Notes: a model not told the origin generated them from the sequence alone. A stretch of DNA of 64,000 nucleotides from Batrachochytrium dendrobatidis JAM81 (GCF_000203795.2 NW_006281116.1:327195-391194); one strand, 5' to 3'; numbered from the stretch's first letter, positions 1 to 13,732 are shown. A program made the numbers and translations.

Positions 1-2176
1 GAGTACCACCATTACTAAAACACCAGTATCGTTTTTAACAGACGCATATGCACTCTCTTTAAGCTTTGATATAAAATCGCCTCGTTTATAATCCTAAATG
101 TAGTATTCACAATAAACACGCGAATTAAATATTCAGCCTGCAGCGTTGTAAGAATTACAAGTTGGGCTTAAAATACCTGGATGATACTTTGAATAGCCTG
201 CTGTAGAAAATAGACAGATTCCTCTGCATTGGTAGCCGTTCTTGCTCTATCAATTAGGATAAGCGCTTCAAGTAGTATGAGAATTGACATTCAGCATTAA
301 ATCCAAACAAGCTATAGTTGCTAACCAATCAAACTATACCTTTATATTCAGATCCCAAACTAGATGACATGCAGTGTAATTTTGCTTCAATTCGATTTAC
401 AGCCATATGACTTTCAAATTGATGGGCACAAGATGAATGCTCCTTTGCTGCTAGTTGTGCATGGACTTTTGCTAATTTCAAGAGATTCATAGACTCATAG
501 CACTTGCAAAGCTCATACTCGAATAAAAACTTGATCGAGTCTTTTGGAGTAGTTATTTGTGTCAAATATTTGCAATATTGGCAAAGAATGCTGACAATCG
601 AATGCCGATTCCGATCATCTATAATCGACCACAGTATGCTCCATGCAACAATACAGCCCTCTAGTGCAACACTTTCAAGTTTCATTGCTAAAGCAGCTTC
701 TATTGTCTTTGATATACGTGATAAAGAATTGGCTACTGGTGTGCTAATCTGAGATTCATCAAAAGCGCTTGATTCAAGCAAACAAAAGTTGACTTGCGCT
801 GTATATATCTCGCATTGTAAAGTCAAATGAGCATCAGCATGTCTTGTTCCAATACGTGCAAGGAGTTTAGCAGCCTCAGTGTAGAGATGATGTTTGGCAC
901 ACTCTTTAACTAAAAATAGTCGGATTGGATCAATCGGAAGAGAAATTTCAGTGGTTTCCTTGAGCTTGTCAAAATCAGACTCATTTTCTGGCATGGATAA
1001 CTCCTCGCTCAACTGTGTAAGCTCTAGCAGGGTATCCTTGTCAATTAAAGCGGTCGAGGCTTGGTGCTTTTTGATTTTATCAATCAACGCGACTACTTTT
1101 AATGTAGTATTTGATGCCCATCTTGGTTCAAGTAGACTTGTCACTTCTGGAGAAACTTTTAGAATGGCTTGCATTCCTGCCAAAAATAAATTTACAGAGC
1201 CTTTTCCACTTTTCCAGATATGACTTGCCAAGATAATATTTTTTTTGGCGTCGGCAATATTGGCCATGGAATGGCTCTCAGCAGGATCTCGACAGATTAA
1301 ATGGTTTGCAAGTAACAAGTGAATGATGATTCTCCAGTCTTGATTTTGATTGCTGTTATCCAGTAATACTGTGGATGCTGACAAGGCAATGCGGTTTAAT
1401 AGTTCAAAGGATTGCTCAGTCATATGCATCCCTGTCAAATGATGGAGTCGAATAAAACTTTGCGCAATATTCTGAATTCCAATCAATGATTTAGATTCAA
1501 TTGCAATATTGGTCGCACTGTTGAGCGATAGGATACAACTGGGAAAGCTACGTTCATTTGACAGTGTAGTTTCCTTGGCACAACGTGTTTTATCTCCAAA
1601 GTCCAAGCCATATGATTCTGTTGAGATGGTGGATATACAGTTGCTACTTTGCACTGAATTCTCCCATAATAGAGCTTTTATTTTAACATGCGCTTGAAGA
1701 ATCAATGCTCTAATTGAACAGATGGACACAACAAATGATGGAAATTAATGGTTTTCAAGTTGAATAATGTAAATTCACAAAATAAACCTTACTTGAGTAC
1801 TTTCAAAGGTTCTTGATTAGTTTTGATAAAAAAGTCTGATAGATGCCTAAATTGAACAAGATATGGTATGTAAGTGGTTGTTGGTGGAATACAGCCATTG
1901 GATGAAAAAATGAACGTTTGAAACAACAGTTCAACTAGATCATAGTAATGCTTCTGGTGTCTTCAACTGTTTAACATGTACCTTTCTGCTGCTTCCCAAT
2001 CCTGTAAGTCAATACACGCATGTGCCTACAATATCAGTCAATAGTGAGAACAATACCATATGACGACAGGCTTTAATCCAGATTCCATAAAAGCACAGTA
2101 AATTGAGTCTGTTGAAACAACATGTTCTGTTTTTAGATCTTACCTTGTCCAAGACATCTTGGTCATGTTCACGCAT
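1..2176 (-). CDS. Helical-repeat (TPR-like) protein, possibly CFAP46-like; 3' part lies beyond the left edge
   Basis: Multi-exon gene on the minus strand. I place the start at the ATG at 2176 (MREHDQDVLDK), followed by a splice to a short exon (HACIDLQDWEAAER, about 1985-2031). Further exons lie at about 1795-1950, then a long exon from about 1709 to 336, one at about 179-262 (ARTATNAEESVYFLQQAIQ) and one from about 98 off the left edge (DYKRGDFISKLKES). The product is over 550 residues, almost all amphipathic helices, with short A/L-rich repeats like tetratricopeptide repeats and no catalytic motif. From memory the pattern around EGCIVAWSILWSI and FEYELCKCYESMNLLKLAK recalls the axonemal protein CFAP46, which would suit a zoospore-forming chytrid, but I cannot confirm that. 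It is divergent from the WD40 gene with about 130 bp between start codons. Confidence 0.6.
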
Positions 2177-2309
2177 TTTATTTGAGCAAGCCAGATGATA
2201 TTGCAAATGTCAGACGCGAAGTTCAAGTTTGTCAAAGCAAATAGTCACGTGTTTGAGCAAACATCAAAATCGATTTTTATAAAATTATCGATTAATAAAT
2301 CATAACATA
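2177..2309. promoter_or_regulatory. Shared divergent promoter region
   Basis: The 133 bp between the start codon of the minus-strand helical-repeat gene and that of the plus-strand AAMP-like gene must hold both 5' UTRs and promoters. It is AT-rich near the plus-strand start. No clear TATA box is placed for either side. The call rests only on gene orientation and spacing. Confidence 0.4.
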
Positions 2310-4261
2310 ATGCAGGATACGACAGACACTCATGAGATTGAAGGCCAAGAAACCTACTTGGAAGGCGATGAAATTGAACAAGTGATTGATATTGAACAAG
2401 ATAATGAACCCATGAGTGAGGATGACGATGCTTTAGATACTGCTGAAGTCGGTAAGACTTGCATGTTATCCATTTGACATTATTATCAAGTGAATTTTAA
2501 TTGCATTGATTGTAATATTTGAGTAGATATTGTATTGAAAAATACCGATTGTCTTGAATAATTCACAATTTACTAACTCGTGGTGTATGCAGATCAGGAT
2601 ACTGTCAATGCTTCTAATAGCATGACTTTTACAGATGACTCCATTCAAGGTTTTTTCGAACACCGAGGTTTGTTTTTCAACTGGCCTGTCTTATCATCCA
2701 CATATAGGAACAATGCACAAGTTTTTCTGGTAGAAATCGTGCACTAATTCGTAGATTTAACTATTGGATAACTATTTTAGAGCCTGTGTATGCCGTGGCT
2801 CTTCATCCAATCGATCAAACAATTGCAGCCTCTGGAGGTGGTGATGATCGTAGCTACTTGTGGAGGATGGATACTGGCGAAAAGGTATACAATCTTGCAA
2901 GTAAGTTGTTTCCTCTTAAAAGTCTAGAAAGTAACAGTAAAATCTAGCTAATGATGAGTAAAAAAGCGATTGTTGTCTAAACATTTTTGAATTATTATAA
3001 TGGTATTTCAATATAGCTCATTCTGATTCTGTCATTGCCATATCGTTTAGCAATGATGGTTTGTATGTGGCCAGTGGAGGCATGGATGGTAAAGTTTTTG
3101 TTTTTCGAGTAAGCGATGGTCATCTTGAGCAAGAACTGGATGGGCCTCCCGAGATTAATGCAAGTATATTATTTTTTGAAATTCGATGCTAATTGATATG
3201 GTTGTCCTGTATAATTAGAAATTTCATTTTGGATTCTATACTGACTATAAAACACAAATATATGGCAACATCAGTGGCTCAATTGGCATCCCAAAGGAAA
3301 TGTTATTCTTGTAGGAGGAGATGATGGATCTGTATGGATGTGGCGGATTCCATCTGGAAAATGCATGTCAGTTATGTACGGACATTCTGGATCTGTAACG
3401 TGTGGCCAGTTTACTCCCGATGGTAAATATAATTGAAGTGTTAATCTACTTGAAATTACTAGATGGTGACTGTTTACATTAATTTGGCAGGGAAATCAAT
3501 TGTGACTGGATCTGCAGACGGAACTATCATTGTTTGGGATCCAAAAACTTCAACATCCCTTTGCCGTTTTACTGGTGATGATGCACGCTTCCATCAAACT
3601 CCAATCAATACACTTGCCATCAAAAGTGACTCCAGTCTTGCTATATCTGCCGGTCAAGATGGTAGCGTTCGGTTATTGCATATTGGAAATGGAAGAATTT
3701 TGGCAGCATTAGACAGTCATCAGGAATCGGTTGAAACTGTAGATTTTTCTGATTTGTAAGAACATTAGTTTGGATTGTAATTTTCACAGATTGAGTTTTG
3801 AAGTTGCTCACACATGTTTACTTTAACTGCATTTACCTTTAGTCTCCCATACGTTTCTACCGGATCGATTGATGGGAAAATACATACCTGGGACATTACC
3901 ACATTACGAATCAGACATACGGTTCAGCATGATGTATGTATATCTATGTTACAAACCGTATACAACTATAACCATGACAACCATTACTAACATGTTTGAT
4001 GCAAACTATGACTTGTAAAACCAGGACGCTGTAATCAAACTACAATGGCACAAGTCAATGCCATATTTTACTTCGTGCTCGGCTGATATGACGATCCGCA
4101 CATGGGATGGCAGATCTGGAGAATGCTTGAAAATCTGGCGTGGTCATCAAGCACCTATTTTAGATTTTAGTGTTCGTGCAGATGGAAGAGTGGTTCTCAC
4201 AGGTTCAGATGACGGCAACTCGCTTGTTTTTCAAAACAATATGTTGGAAAACACTCATTAA
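2310..4261 (+). CDS. AAMP / Sqt1-like WD40 repeat protein
   Basis: About eight exons, joined across introns of 60-110 bp. The protein has an acidic N-terminus (repeated Glu/Asp, about residues 8-45) followed by roughly seven WD40 blades over the rest of the chain. Visible blade motifs include PVYAVALHP, SYLWRMDTG, GSVWMWRIPSG, GTIIVWDPKT, GKIHTWDI and MTIRTWDGRSGECLKIW. The order and the phrases WHPKGNVILVGGDDGSVWMW and RGHQAPILDF match angio-associated migratory cell protein (AAMP). Its yeast relative Sqt1 is the dedicated chaperone of ribosomal protein uL16, so a role in 60S assembly is likely by family. The start is the ATG at 2310, the first in frame with the acidic segment; the stop follows NMLENTH. 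Length (about 400 residues) fits the family. Confidence 0.85.
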
Positions 4262-4542
4262 TAACCTCGACGACACGTTGATATTTTCAATGAATCTGGT
4301 CATTTATTTAGCACTCTTGCGTTTAATAGACGAGTTTTACTGTTTACATCAACTGGTTTTTACTGGTTTTTACTAGTTTTTTTGTTATTTCAAGTCCAGT
4401 CGCAATAAACAACATTTAAATCGATCGCACGATTTGTTCTGTTCGTCATTCGTTCTGATTTGACCAAAATCGCGATATTGCCGAGAATCTACAAATATTT
4501 AAAAAATCGCTTTTTATCCACTCTTGTATTGTTAGCATCGCA

Positions 4543-7443
4543 ATGGATTTTCTTGATAGTGAAATCCTGGCACTAGTTGAAGATCTTGAGGAAAATAGTA
4601 CTGGAGCAGCAGCATCAGATCCACCTCGTCGTCATCAGAGCAATACTGACCAACACCAGCAAACTGTCAAGCGTCGCAAGCGTCGAAGGTGGATTCATTG
4701 CAGTGATTGACTTGCCAGTTTCTTTAGCATTCCACAACAGTCTTGTTGCATGCACAATTATATCGTCAATATAACTGGACATGTGTTTACAAATACGCTT
4801 CAGATGTGCAATGACAATACCAACTTATTGATTTATCTTTATATCAACCTAGGACATCCAATGTTGATTCTGACAGCGATGGCGAATATGGTAAGCAAGG
4901 AACAGACCGGAATGCCAGACGTCGGAATGGAGCTGCATCGGAATCGAAAAGCAAAGCACAGGATTTTGATGATTCTGATGAGCCTGCAGAATATAATCCA
5001 GGATATGAGTTTGATGAAGATGTCGATAATGTCGACGATGGCGATGCTTCGGATCCAGAATGGTCAGAAGCTAGGACTTGGAGCACAACTGATTTAATGG
5101 GCGATGCAGATGATCGAAAGCGGTAAGAATCAGCTAGTATGTCTTGCACTTGCAGTGATTCTTCTGTTTAGTCTGCCTTGAGCAGATTGTCACGCTGCAG
5201 TTGGTATTCCTGTGAATATAAAATTGGCTGATCGAGTCCATATTTCAAATATCACATTGTCGAGCTAATTGGATTTGGATTTTAGTCTTATGATGCTATC
5301 AGAACTTGAAAGGGAAATGGTATTAGCCGATCGCCAAAAAAAGGTAAAATCATCCATTTGGCTTGTGTAATCCACAGATAATTCTGCAATGTTGATTAAA
5401 CTCTACTATACTACTGTAGTTGGATGCGCTACGAGAACGTACCATATTAAGGCGACGTCTAAATCTCCAGTCAGGACTGAAACGCAACAGTGGTGATTTA
5501 CGTAAGTCATTTAAAGCTTACGCCCGTTTACTTTTTATCAGCCAAGGCATCTAATGTTGCAACTCATGTACAGGCGGTCAACGTGAACGGTCTGAGCGTG
5601 ATCGTGCAGGCAAAAAGACATTTGATACTCTTAGACAAAAGCGAGAGAGTCGTGAAAAAGAACGATTGGCTCGAACTTACGATGAGGATGAAAATGGTAG
5701 TGACGATGGCTACAAGCGTTCAAAAGCTCCTTCATATAGTAGCCACAGCGAGGACGAAGGAACTGGTTCAAATTTAGCTTCATCACTTCCAGTATGTTGC
5801 TTTTAAATCACATGTTTATCCATCTAGCGCATTTACTATCCAGTTTAAAGTTGTTGACACTTTATGTGTTGCTCAATGGCTGGTGTTTAATTATTTAGGC
5901 TGCAGCTAATATTGAAGATATTCGAAGCATTGTGGTAACTCGAGATGAGCTTGAGCGATGGGTTCATGCAGATTTCTTTTCCAGTACAATTATTGGTAAT
6001 ATTTTTCATTACAACAGCTCATCAACTTTTCAGTACTAAGTGTATTTGATTGTAGGCTGTTTTGTTCGTATTGGTGTTGGGAATGATCCGAATACTCGTG
6101 AGCAGGTATACCGGCTTGCCCGAGTTGTAGGTAGGGTTACAATAATATAGCTATCGTTTCCAACGCATAATAGACTGCTGTTACGAATTTCGAAGAGTTG
6201 ATTAATTTATAAGTTTACATTATCATTGATGTCATGATTATTGTATAAAACAGAGACACCTGCATATCATCGAGTATATCGACTTGCAGGTACTCTGACA
6301 AAAATTGCACTTAAAATTGCCCATGGAAAAGCCACTAAAACATTTCTAATGGACATTGTTTCAAACCGGCCTTTCACGGTGGTGCGTATACCTTGTTCAT
6401 TAACCCTTGCATAATTTTGGTAAATGTTTATTGTAATTATTCTGACTCGACTAAAATTGGTGTATGTTTTAGTCCGAGTGGAATAGATATGAGCAAACAA
6501 TGCAAATAGAAAAGCAGTCAATGATCACGGCAGATCAGGTTCGAAGAAAGAAGCGTGATTTGCAGTCGGCACGAGAGCATATTTTCACCAACGTATGTTT
6601 ATTTTATTTGCATCTTTGTTGCTTGTGATACGTTTTTCTGCTACATTTAATGTAGATTTTATGGACTTTACTGATCCTGGGCTATTCATAACTATAGGAT
6701 GAAATCAACACAATGATCAAACGCAAAAAAACATTGATCAAAGTGCCTGCCAACATTACTCTTGAAAAACTACGAATCAAACAGGCTCTTCAAGTTGCTG
6801 AGGAAAAGGGTGATCAAGCCCAAGTGGATATATACCGTGATCGTATTTTTGAATTGAATCAGCTTGGTGAAGAAAAATCGAAAAAAGACACATCGCATTT
6901 GGAAGCATTCACTAAACTGAATGAACGAAATCGCAAATCGAATTTTACTGAAGGACGAGAAGCAGAGAAGAATTTGCTTGAACTAAAGAAATCTAAAGGT
7001 TTGGGATAATGTATTGCACATTTGTATATGGCTTTGATTGTGTTGACTAAAATGTAATGACGTATTGAAATATGTTTTTAGGCACTGTTGCTTACGATCC
7101 ATTTGCCAGGCGTAAAACGGCACCAAAGCATGTTGTTAACAGGTTAGTTTTACTGCATTTTATATTGTGCACATTATTTGGCAAGTTTTCCTATATTAAA
7201 TCCCATTTTATTCAATACAATGTCAGAATTGACGCCAAAGAATCTGATCCAACCGATAATGACGCCACATTAGAAACTGTGCCAGATAAAACAGACACCA
7301 CAAGCAATCTCACTTTAATTTCAATTTCTCGATCGTCAAAAACAAATCCTCAAAAACAGTTGGTGCAAGTATCCATGTATGACGATTTTCTTGACTCTGT
7401 TGATGTGGCAGGACTTGAAAATGAGCTTCATGTCAACCCATAG
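4543..7443 (+). CDS. RTF1: RTF1, Plus3-domain subunit of the Paf1 transcription elongation complex
   Basis: About eleven exons. The start MDFLDSEILALVEDLEE at 4543 is followed by a very acidic, Ser-rich stretch (SDSDGEYG; EFDEDVDNVDDGDASDPEW) and then basic coiled-coil segments (SELEREMVLADRQKKLDALRER). The Plus3 domain begins near IRSIVVTRDELERWV and runs through FFSSTIIGCFVRIGVG, YRLARVVEVE, YHRVYRLAGT and a KIAHG segment to VSEWNRYEQTM. The C-terminal part (INTMIKRKKTLIKVPANITLEKLRIKQAL) and the YDPFARRKTAPK motif are typical of fungal RTF1. The protein recruits the Paf1 complex to RNA polymerase II and promotes H2B ubiquitination. Stop at 7443. Same strand as the AAMP-like gene, 281 bp downstream, with its own upstream region. 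Confidence 0.88.
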
Positions 7444-8000
7444 GTGTTGACGGTTGATGAATAAAAAAACTTGATTTGTATGTTTGATTACTTTTCTGTT
7501 CTCATACAGATATTATTGTTGATCATTTTTCAAATAAGCTTTCAATTGAGTGATATTTACATGAATTCACTCTTACAGCCGTATTCACGTAAATGGAACA
7601 TTAAATAAAAAAGCCAGTTTTGTAAAATGATGAGTGTTGGATTACTGGATAGCATTATTTTTTGAATTCTGACAAAGTTGACTGAAAACAATTGTATTTC
7701 TGCGATTTTTGGGTTTTTGAATTAGAATTTATCCAAGATTTTAGAATGGAATTTGAGAATAGTCGAATGAAATATCTGAATTTCAATCAATCTGGTTTCA
7801 AATCTGGTGATTATGTAATGTGTGAACATTTCAAATGAAAAGTGTTGATTGAATAATAAATGAAGCCGCCAATTTGTAGAAATTGCCCGAATATTGAATT
7901 GCATTTTAAAGCAAAATCAAAACTGCAAATAATTTCATAAATTGGAAATCTATTTTTGAATTCTTCACAACTTGAATTTCAATCGATTATTATCAACAAA
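7444..8000. other. Intergenic stretch, AT-rich
   Basis: About 560 bp between RTF1 and TRM1, rich in A and T. Apart from one MITE-like terminus near 7574 I see no gene, RNA or coding remnant. The distal part must hold the TRM1 promoter. Confidence 0.5.
7573..7602 (+). repeat. Single MITE-like terminus
   Basis: The sequence from TACAGCCGTATTCACGTAAA to about 7602 matches the terminal repeat of the element at 22011-22283 and of the copies at 22529 and 37417. It follows a TA dinucleotide. No matching inverted end is visible before TRM1, so this is a solo or decayed end. Confidence 0.5.
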
Positions 8001-10952
8001 ATGACTACCGTCACTCCCGATACTACACATATTGAAAAAATTCAAAGACCAGGAAATAATGCTGTGAAGCAAAAGAGAATGAGGCTTGAAACTGAAGAAC
8101 AACCATCTTGGCTTCGAGTGAACAGCAATGGCACGAAATCGGTTCTAGAAGGTATCTTGTTTTATACTGGCTCTCCTTATACAATGTAGTTGTAAAAACA
8201 TTGCTACATCTATGTCAAATCACCATTTCAAAGCCTTGGAAGCTATCAATGTGATCTCTCTAATTTCACAATGTTGATGCTCATCAATTTATTCAGGCTC
8301 GACAGAAATTATCTTTGATGAAGAGGTTTTTTATAACCCAGTCCAGGTAATATAAAAAGTGCATTTTTTATATTTAAATACAAGTCTTGTATTGATTTAC
8401 TAATTCCACTTTATCCTGCTTTGCACATGGCTTTTTGGCCCAATTTCTCAGCAATTCAACCGAGATATGGTAAGACATGGTGCATGTATTTAAATATCAT
8501 TGTGTTGGATAAAAGTGTAAAAGACTAATGCATATTTGTTTTAGTCTATTGCGGCAATTAGTATTTGGAGGGACATGTTTTTCCTTGAACGACGCAACAA
8601 AATAAAGCGAAAAGCAGCTAAACGACACGCAGAAGCTGAACCATTACCAGGTGGGATATACAGATTATACAAGCTGTAATGTGTCATGTATCAAAACATT
8701 TGCTGATGTGTAATACTTGTGAGCTCATTTTATAGATCAGAATGATGAAGCCAAACAAAATGAAGATCTTGAATCTCAAAACAATTCAATTGAAATGGTC
8801 GAGGAACCAAACCTTTCTGGAACCAAGCTGTCTGCCAAGGAGAAGCTGTTGGAGCGTGAAAAAAACAAAATGAAGGCATTAAAGAGAGGCGCATCTACGA
8901 TCGAGTTTGAGGCTGTAGATCTGACTCATGCAGACTATGTAGATCAACGATTTAATATTCTGGAAGCACTTTCTGCCACTGGTCTGCGCTCCATCCGTTA
9001 TGCCAAAGAAATTGAACATGCTTCTGAAATTATTGCTAATGATCTGTTGGATGCTGCTGTTGAGTCAATCAAGCGCAACGTTATTCATAACAAAGTTGAA
9101 AACATTGTTCAATCTCACAAAGGTGATGCTTGGTAAGTATAGCGATCATTTTGATATGCATGTATAGATTGAATCTAGTATTGACATTATTTATCCTACC
9201 AATCATTGATCTGATATGTTGATGTATTTTCAATGATAGTCAAGTCATGTACCGTACTGTTGGGACTGAAAAGCGCTACGATGTTATTGATCTAGATCCG
9301 TATGGCTCTGCAGCGCCTTTTCTAGATGGTGCAGTTCAGTCAGTTTCCGACGGAGGTAATATCAAGATTATGCCATGAATGGCAGTTTACGTTGGAGAGC
9401 GTGATCGAGTTTGATGGATTGAATGATTTTATAACAAATTGTTGTTTTACTTGAAATATAGGTTTGCTTTGTATAACATGCACAGACATGGCTGTACTTG
9501 CTGGTAGCCAACCAGAAAGTTGTTGGTCCAAATATGGAGGCATTAATATTCCTGGAGCTCCTTATACTCACGAAATGGTGACTATACTTTTTACAGATTG
9601 AAAATTTAGTCAATGTTGAATTTTTATAACTAAATTGCAATCTATTGTATATTCAGGCATTGAGAATTCTTTTACACTCGATTCAATCTACTGCAGCTAA
9701 ATACCGCCGTACCATTGAGCCATTGTTGAGCTGCAGTATTGATTTCTATGTCCGAGTTTTTGTTCGTGTTCGTGACTCTGCAGCTCTAGTTAAACAGGCA
9801 GCTAGGTAAAACTATGCATCTGTTGATTGACGTGATTCTGAATAGAACGTGTATACCAACACCATGCGTGTGATTTGGTGCCTGATAGCAAAACATCAAT
9901 GGTGTTTCACTGTTCAGGCTGCAGGAGTTTTGTTTTGCAGCCTATTGGCAAGTTGAATCAAAAAGCAAAAGGCATTCGCTATGGCCCTGCAGTTGGGCCA
10001 TCTATGGACAAAATGTGTGTTCATTGTGGAAGTATTTGCCATGTAAGTTTAAAAGATTCAAGTTTTTAAAAAAGCAAGAATATATTTTTATTTACGCATG
10101 ATGATGTTTAGATGGCAGGACCATTTTACTCTGATCCGATCCACAATCCCGAGTTTATAGCGCGCATGTTGGACCATATTAGCAATGTAGGATTGCACAA
10201 GTATGGGACTCATACTCGTATGGCAGGCATGCTTACTGTTCAGTTTGAGGTGAGTCAGGGTTAAACCAATATCTATCTGTCGGCAGCTGACCGTGTTGGA
10301 TCTACCATTTTAGGAACTGCCCATTCCTTTATACTACACTCTTTCTACACTAGCAGGAGCGATTCACTGTCAATGTCCAGCCTTGATTAATTTCGTGTAA
10401 GTTTGCAAAGCATGCATAATGAAAATAGTCTTGTTAATGTGTCAGCAATATGACTTATATTTAAATCATGGAGAAACTATAGATCTGCAGTGATTCATGC
10501 AGGATACAAAGTATCACAATCGCATGCAGCACAAGCATCCATCAAGACAGATGCACCAGCAGAAGTGATTTGGGATATTATGCGTTGCTGGTGTAAGCAA
10601 CATCCACCTTCGGAGAAAAACATGTCACCAAACTCTCCAGCACGAACACTTCTTGCGATTGAACCCAAGTGAGTGATGTATTGACAACTGTTTATATAAA
10701 ATGATGCAATTATCAGAATAGATTCATGAATGTATATGAAATGTTGTAGGATTGTAGCCAACTTTGAGAAACACCCCAAAGCGATTCCAGATTCACGCAA
10801 GTATCAACTAGTGCGACACCAAGAGAACCCAACAGCAAACTGGGGACCCAAAGTAAGATTGACATGATGATAATGACGATTGAGATGAATCTAACATGTA
10901 AAACGGTTGAATGATTCAGGCGCGACCTAAAAAAAGCAAGAACGAAGCATGA
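8001..10952 (+). CDS. TRM1: tRNA (guanine26-N2)-dimethyltransferase
   Basis: About ten exons. The start is the ATG at 8001 ([15 protein letters not shown]). The N-terminal region contains [18 protein letters not shown] and FNRDMSIAAI, the usual TRM1 opening. The SAM-binding region is [19 protein letters not shown], followed by [18 protein letters not shown]. The active-site motif is [15 protein letters not shown], and [11 protein letters not shown] follows. A Cys pair series ([15 protein letters not shown]) is the zinc-binding insertion of eukaryotic TRM1, and the C-terminal domain contains [18 protein letters not shown]. The enzyme makes m2,2G26 in cytosolic and mitochondrial tRNAs. A basic tail ([11 protein letters not shown]) precedes the stop at 10952 and may serve nuclear targeting. 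The next gene starts about 74 bp downstream. Confidence 0.92.
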
Positions 10953-11025
10953 TGAATGAATAGTAAAGTAGAATCTTGAAAGATTAAATAAGATATTAAG
11001 AGTTGACTTGAGACCATCCAAGTTG

Positions 11026-13528
11026 ATGCTCAGTCAAAAAAGACTTGTCAAGACCATTTGGTCACATTCAGTGCTGACATGGCACACATTTACACATGAA
11101 ATGAATCGACTTGAAATATTGAATTGTAATCGAAACAGTCAAACAGCAAACTGGCCATTGCAAGTCATGAATGCTCATCGATCGGTTTTTACATGGACTT
11201 TCCCTATTCTGTATCAACACTCGCGATCCATTACTACTGCATCAACAGACATGACTGAACTACAAAAGGACATTTCTAATACTATGGAAGAACTGATGAT
11301 TGGTGAAGATGGAAAACCATTGTCCAAGGCTGCTATTAAGAAACTAGAAAAACAACGAGAGAAGGATCGCAGGAAGCAGGAAGTTGCTGATAAACTGGTG
11401 CGATCATTCAACACTGTGATGGTCACTGTCATTGGCTTACTCTTTTTATACTAAAACTAGGCTGCAGAAAAGGCTGCTCGAGATGCTGCATCGCCTGTAA
11501 GTCTTGCAGTCACTTTATCATCTACTTTTCACTTGTCATCTCAGAATGTATTCTGTGATTTTTAGGATTATTCGGTGGATTGTTATGGAAAACTGCCCAT
11601 GAATCAATCTGTCGCTCGTTTGAATGAAACTCGCACTCTTATCTCTGAAGTCAATGCTTCTCATGTCGGTTCATCTATTCTACTCTCTGCTCGTGTACAG
11701 ACTGTCAGGCCTACAGGTAATCACTCGCTTGGGTTTGAATTGCTACTGACTCGTCTGTTGACTCGTCCATCAACTTGTTCGTGATTTTTTATTCATAATT
11801 CTTTGGGTTTCTGTTTCCACACAATTATCATGTCTAGGCTCAAAAATGCTGTTCATGACTCTTCGTCAAGGCACCGACTCTTTACAAACTGTCTTGACTG
11901 TGAATGCTGAATCTGTCAGTAAACATATGCTCAAGTTTGCTACATCGATCTCTCCTGAATCGTTGGTTTTGATCTCGGGTGAGGTCATCAAAGTTGATGT
12001 TCTCATTACTGGCTGCACTGTTCAAGAGTACGAACTCAAGGTTTCAAAGGTATGTGCATTTCTCTTCCATTTGGCTACTTGTTTATCTTTACTCATGTTC
12101 AATGTAATTTTAGATCTTTATTGTTAGTGAGGCCGCTCGTCTTCCATTTACATTGGAAGATGCAACCCGTCCAGATTCAGACTTTACCGAAGAGTCTGGG
12201 TTTAGCAAGATCAATCTTGAAACTCGTCTGGACAATCGTGTCATTGATTTGCGTACCATTACCAACCAGGCTATTTTCCGTATTCAAGCCGGTGTTTCAA
12301 AACTCTTTCGTGAATTTCTTGACAACAAAGACTTTGTTGAAATTCACACTCCAAAACTCATTGGTGCAGCATCAGAAGGCGGTGCCAATGTGTTTCGTGT
12401 TTCTTACTTTAAAGGTTGGTTGATACGATACCCTTTATTCATGTTCATTTTCTCATGCTTGAAACTATCTTGAATGACTTTTCAATTCATTGTGTCTAGA
12501 AAGCGGATTTCTTGCCCAGTCTCCTCAGCTGTATAAGCAAATGATGGTGTGTGCCGATTTCGAGCGCGTTTATGAGATTGCACCTGTTTTCCGTGCCGAA
12601 AACTCGCAGACGCATCGTCATATGACCGAGTTTATGGGTCTTGATATGGAAATGGCATTCCAGGAACACTACCACGAAGTGCTCGATGTCTTGGATGGAC
12701 TATTTGTTTCTATTTTCCAAGGATTGGAATCTCGCTACAAGAAAGAACTTGCCACTATCCAGCGTCAGTATCCTTATGAGCCTTTTATGTTTCTTGAAAA
12801 ATCGCTTCGTTTGGAATTCCCAGAAGCTATTGCCATGCTTCGTGGTGCTGGTGTTGAAATTGGCGACTTTGATGATTTCAAGTTGAGTTTCTATATTAAA
12901 ATTGCAGTCTCAATATTCTGGTTTTGCTCATATATCCATTGCTTATTAGCACTGCTCAAGAGCGTTTACTAGGCAAGCTTGTCAAGGAAAAATACAAGAC
13001 CGACTTTTTTATTTTGGACAAATTTCCTCTGGCTGTTCGTCCCTTTTATACAATGCCTGATCCTTCTCGGCCTGTAAGTCAAACTATTGTGAATACCATG
13101 TACACGTGTCTGTAACGATCAAAAACCGTGAATGTTTAACGTACCAACTCATTTACTCTGTCGGGTTGGCATGTTTTAAAACAGGGGTACAGCAATTCGT
13201 ATGATTTCTTTGTTCGTGGCGAAGAGATCTTGTCTGGTGCTCAACGTATCCATGATTCTGCCTTTTTAAAACAGCGTGCCGAGGAACATGGTGTTGATAT
13301 CAGCACTATCCAACCCTACATTGATGCCTTCAAGTACGGTGCTCCACCTCATGCTGGTGGTGGCATTGGTAAGAATTGTCACTATTTTGTTGGTGTAATG
13401 AAATATGTAGTCAAACTCTGATGACTTTTTATGTAGGTCTTGAACGTGTTGTCATGCTTTACCTCGATCTTGGCAACATTCGCAAAACATCCCTGTTTCC
13501 TCGTGATCCCAAGCGTCTTTCACCATAA
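11026..13528 (+). CDS. DPS1: Aspartyl-tRNA synthetase, eukaryotic cytosolic type, with N-terminal extension
   Basis: About eight exons. The charged helix ([19 protein letters not shown]) is followed by the OB-fold anticodon domain ([27 protein letters not shown]). The class II core comes next: motif 1 region [18 protein letters not shown], motif 2 region [25 protein letters not shown], and motif 3 [20 protein letters not shown] with the ending [22 protein letters not shown] is typical of archaeal/eukaryotic AspRS. Three in-frame ATGs are possible starts: 11026, 11167 and 11251. The 11167 start gives [20 protein letters not shown], a basic amphipathic leader resembling a mitochondrial presequence; the 11251 start gives the ordinary cytosolic N-terminus ([10 protein letters not shown]). 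The stop is at 13528. Confidence 0.9.
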
Positions 13529-13732
13529 TGGAGTTTGAATCATCTCAATATTGTCTTTTTGTTCAACTCTATCCATTTACCTTGCTTGAATGTAATGAAT
13601 TTGAATAAACTTTGTTTTGCTTCAATCGTCATACACTAATTAAGGAACGTATTTAATGTACTTGATGGGCTATAACTGAATTTATAAGACTCGTATAGAA
13701 TGGCAATATGCATCAATGAATCCCTTTTAGAT

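Noticed and set aside
4844..5149. Ser-rich antisense frame opposite RTF1
   Set aside because: It is the complement of the acidic Glu/Asp-coding exon, which always yields Ser/Leu-rich antisense frames.
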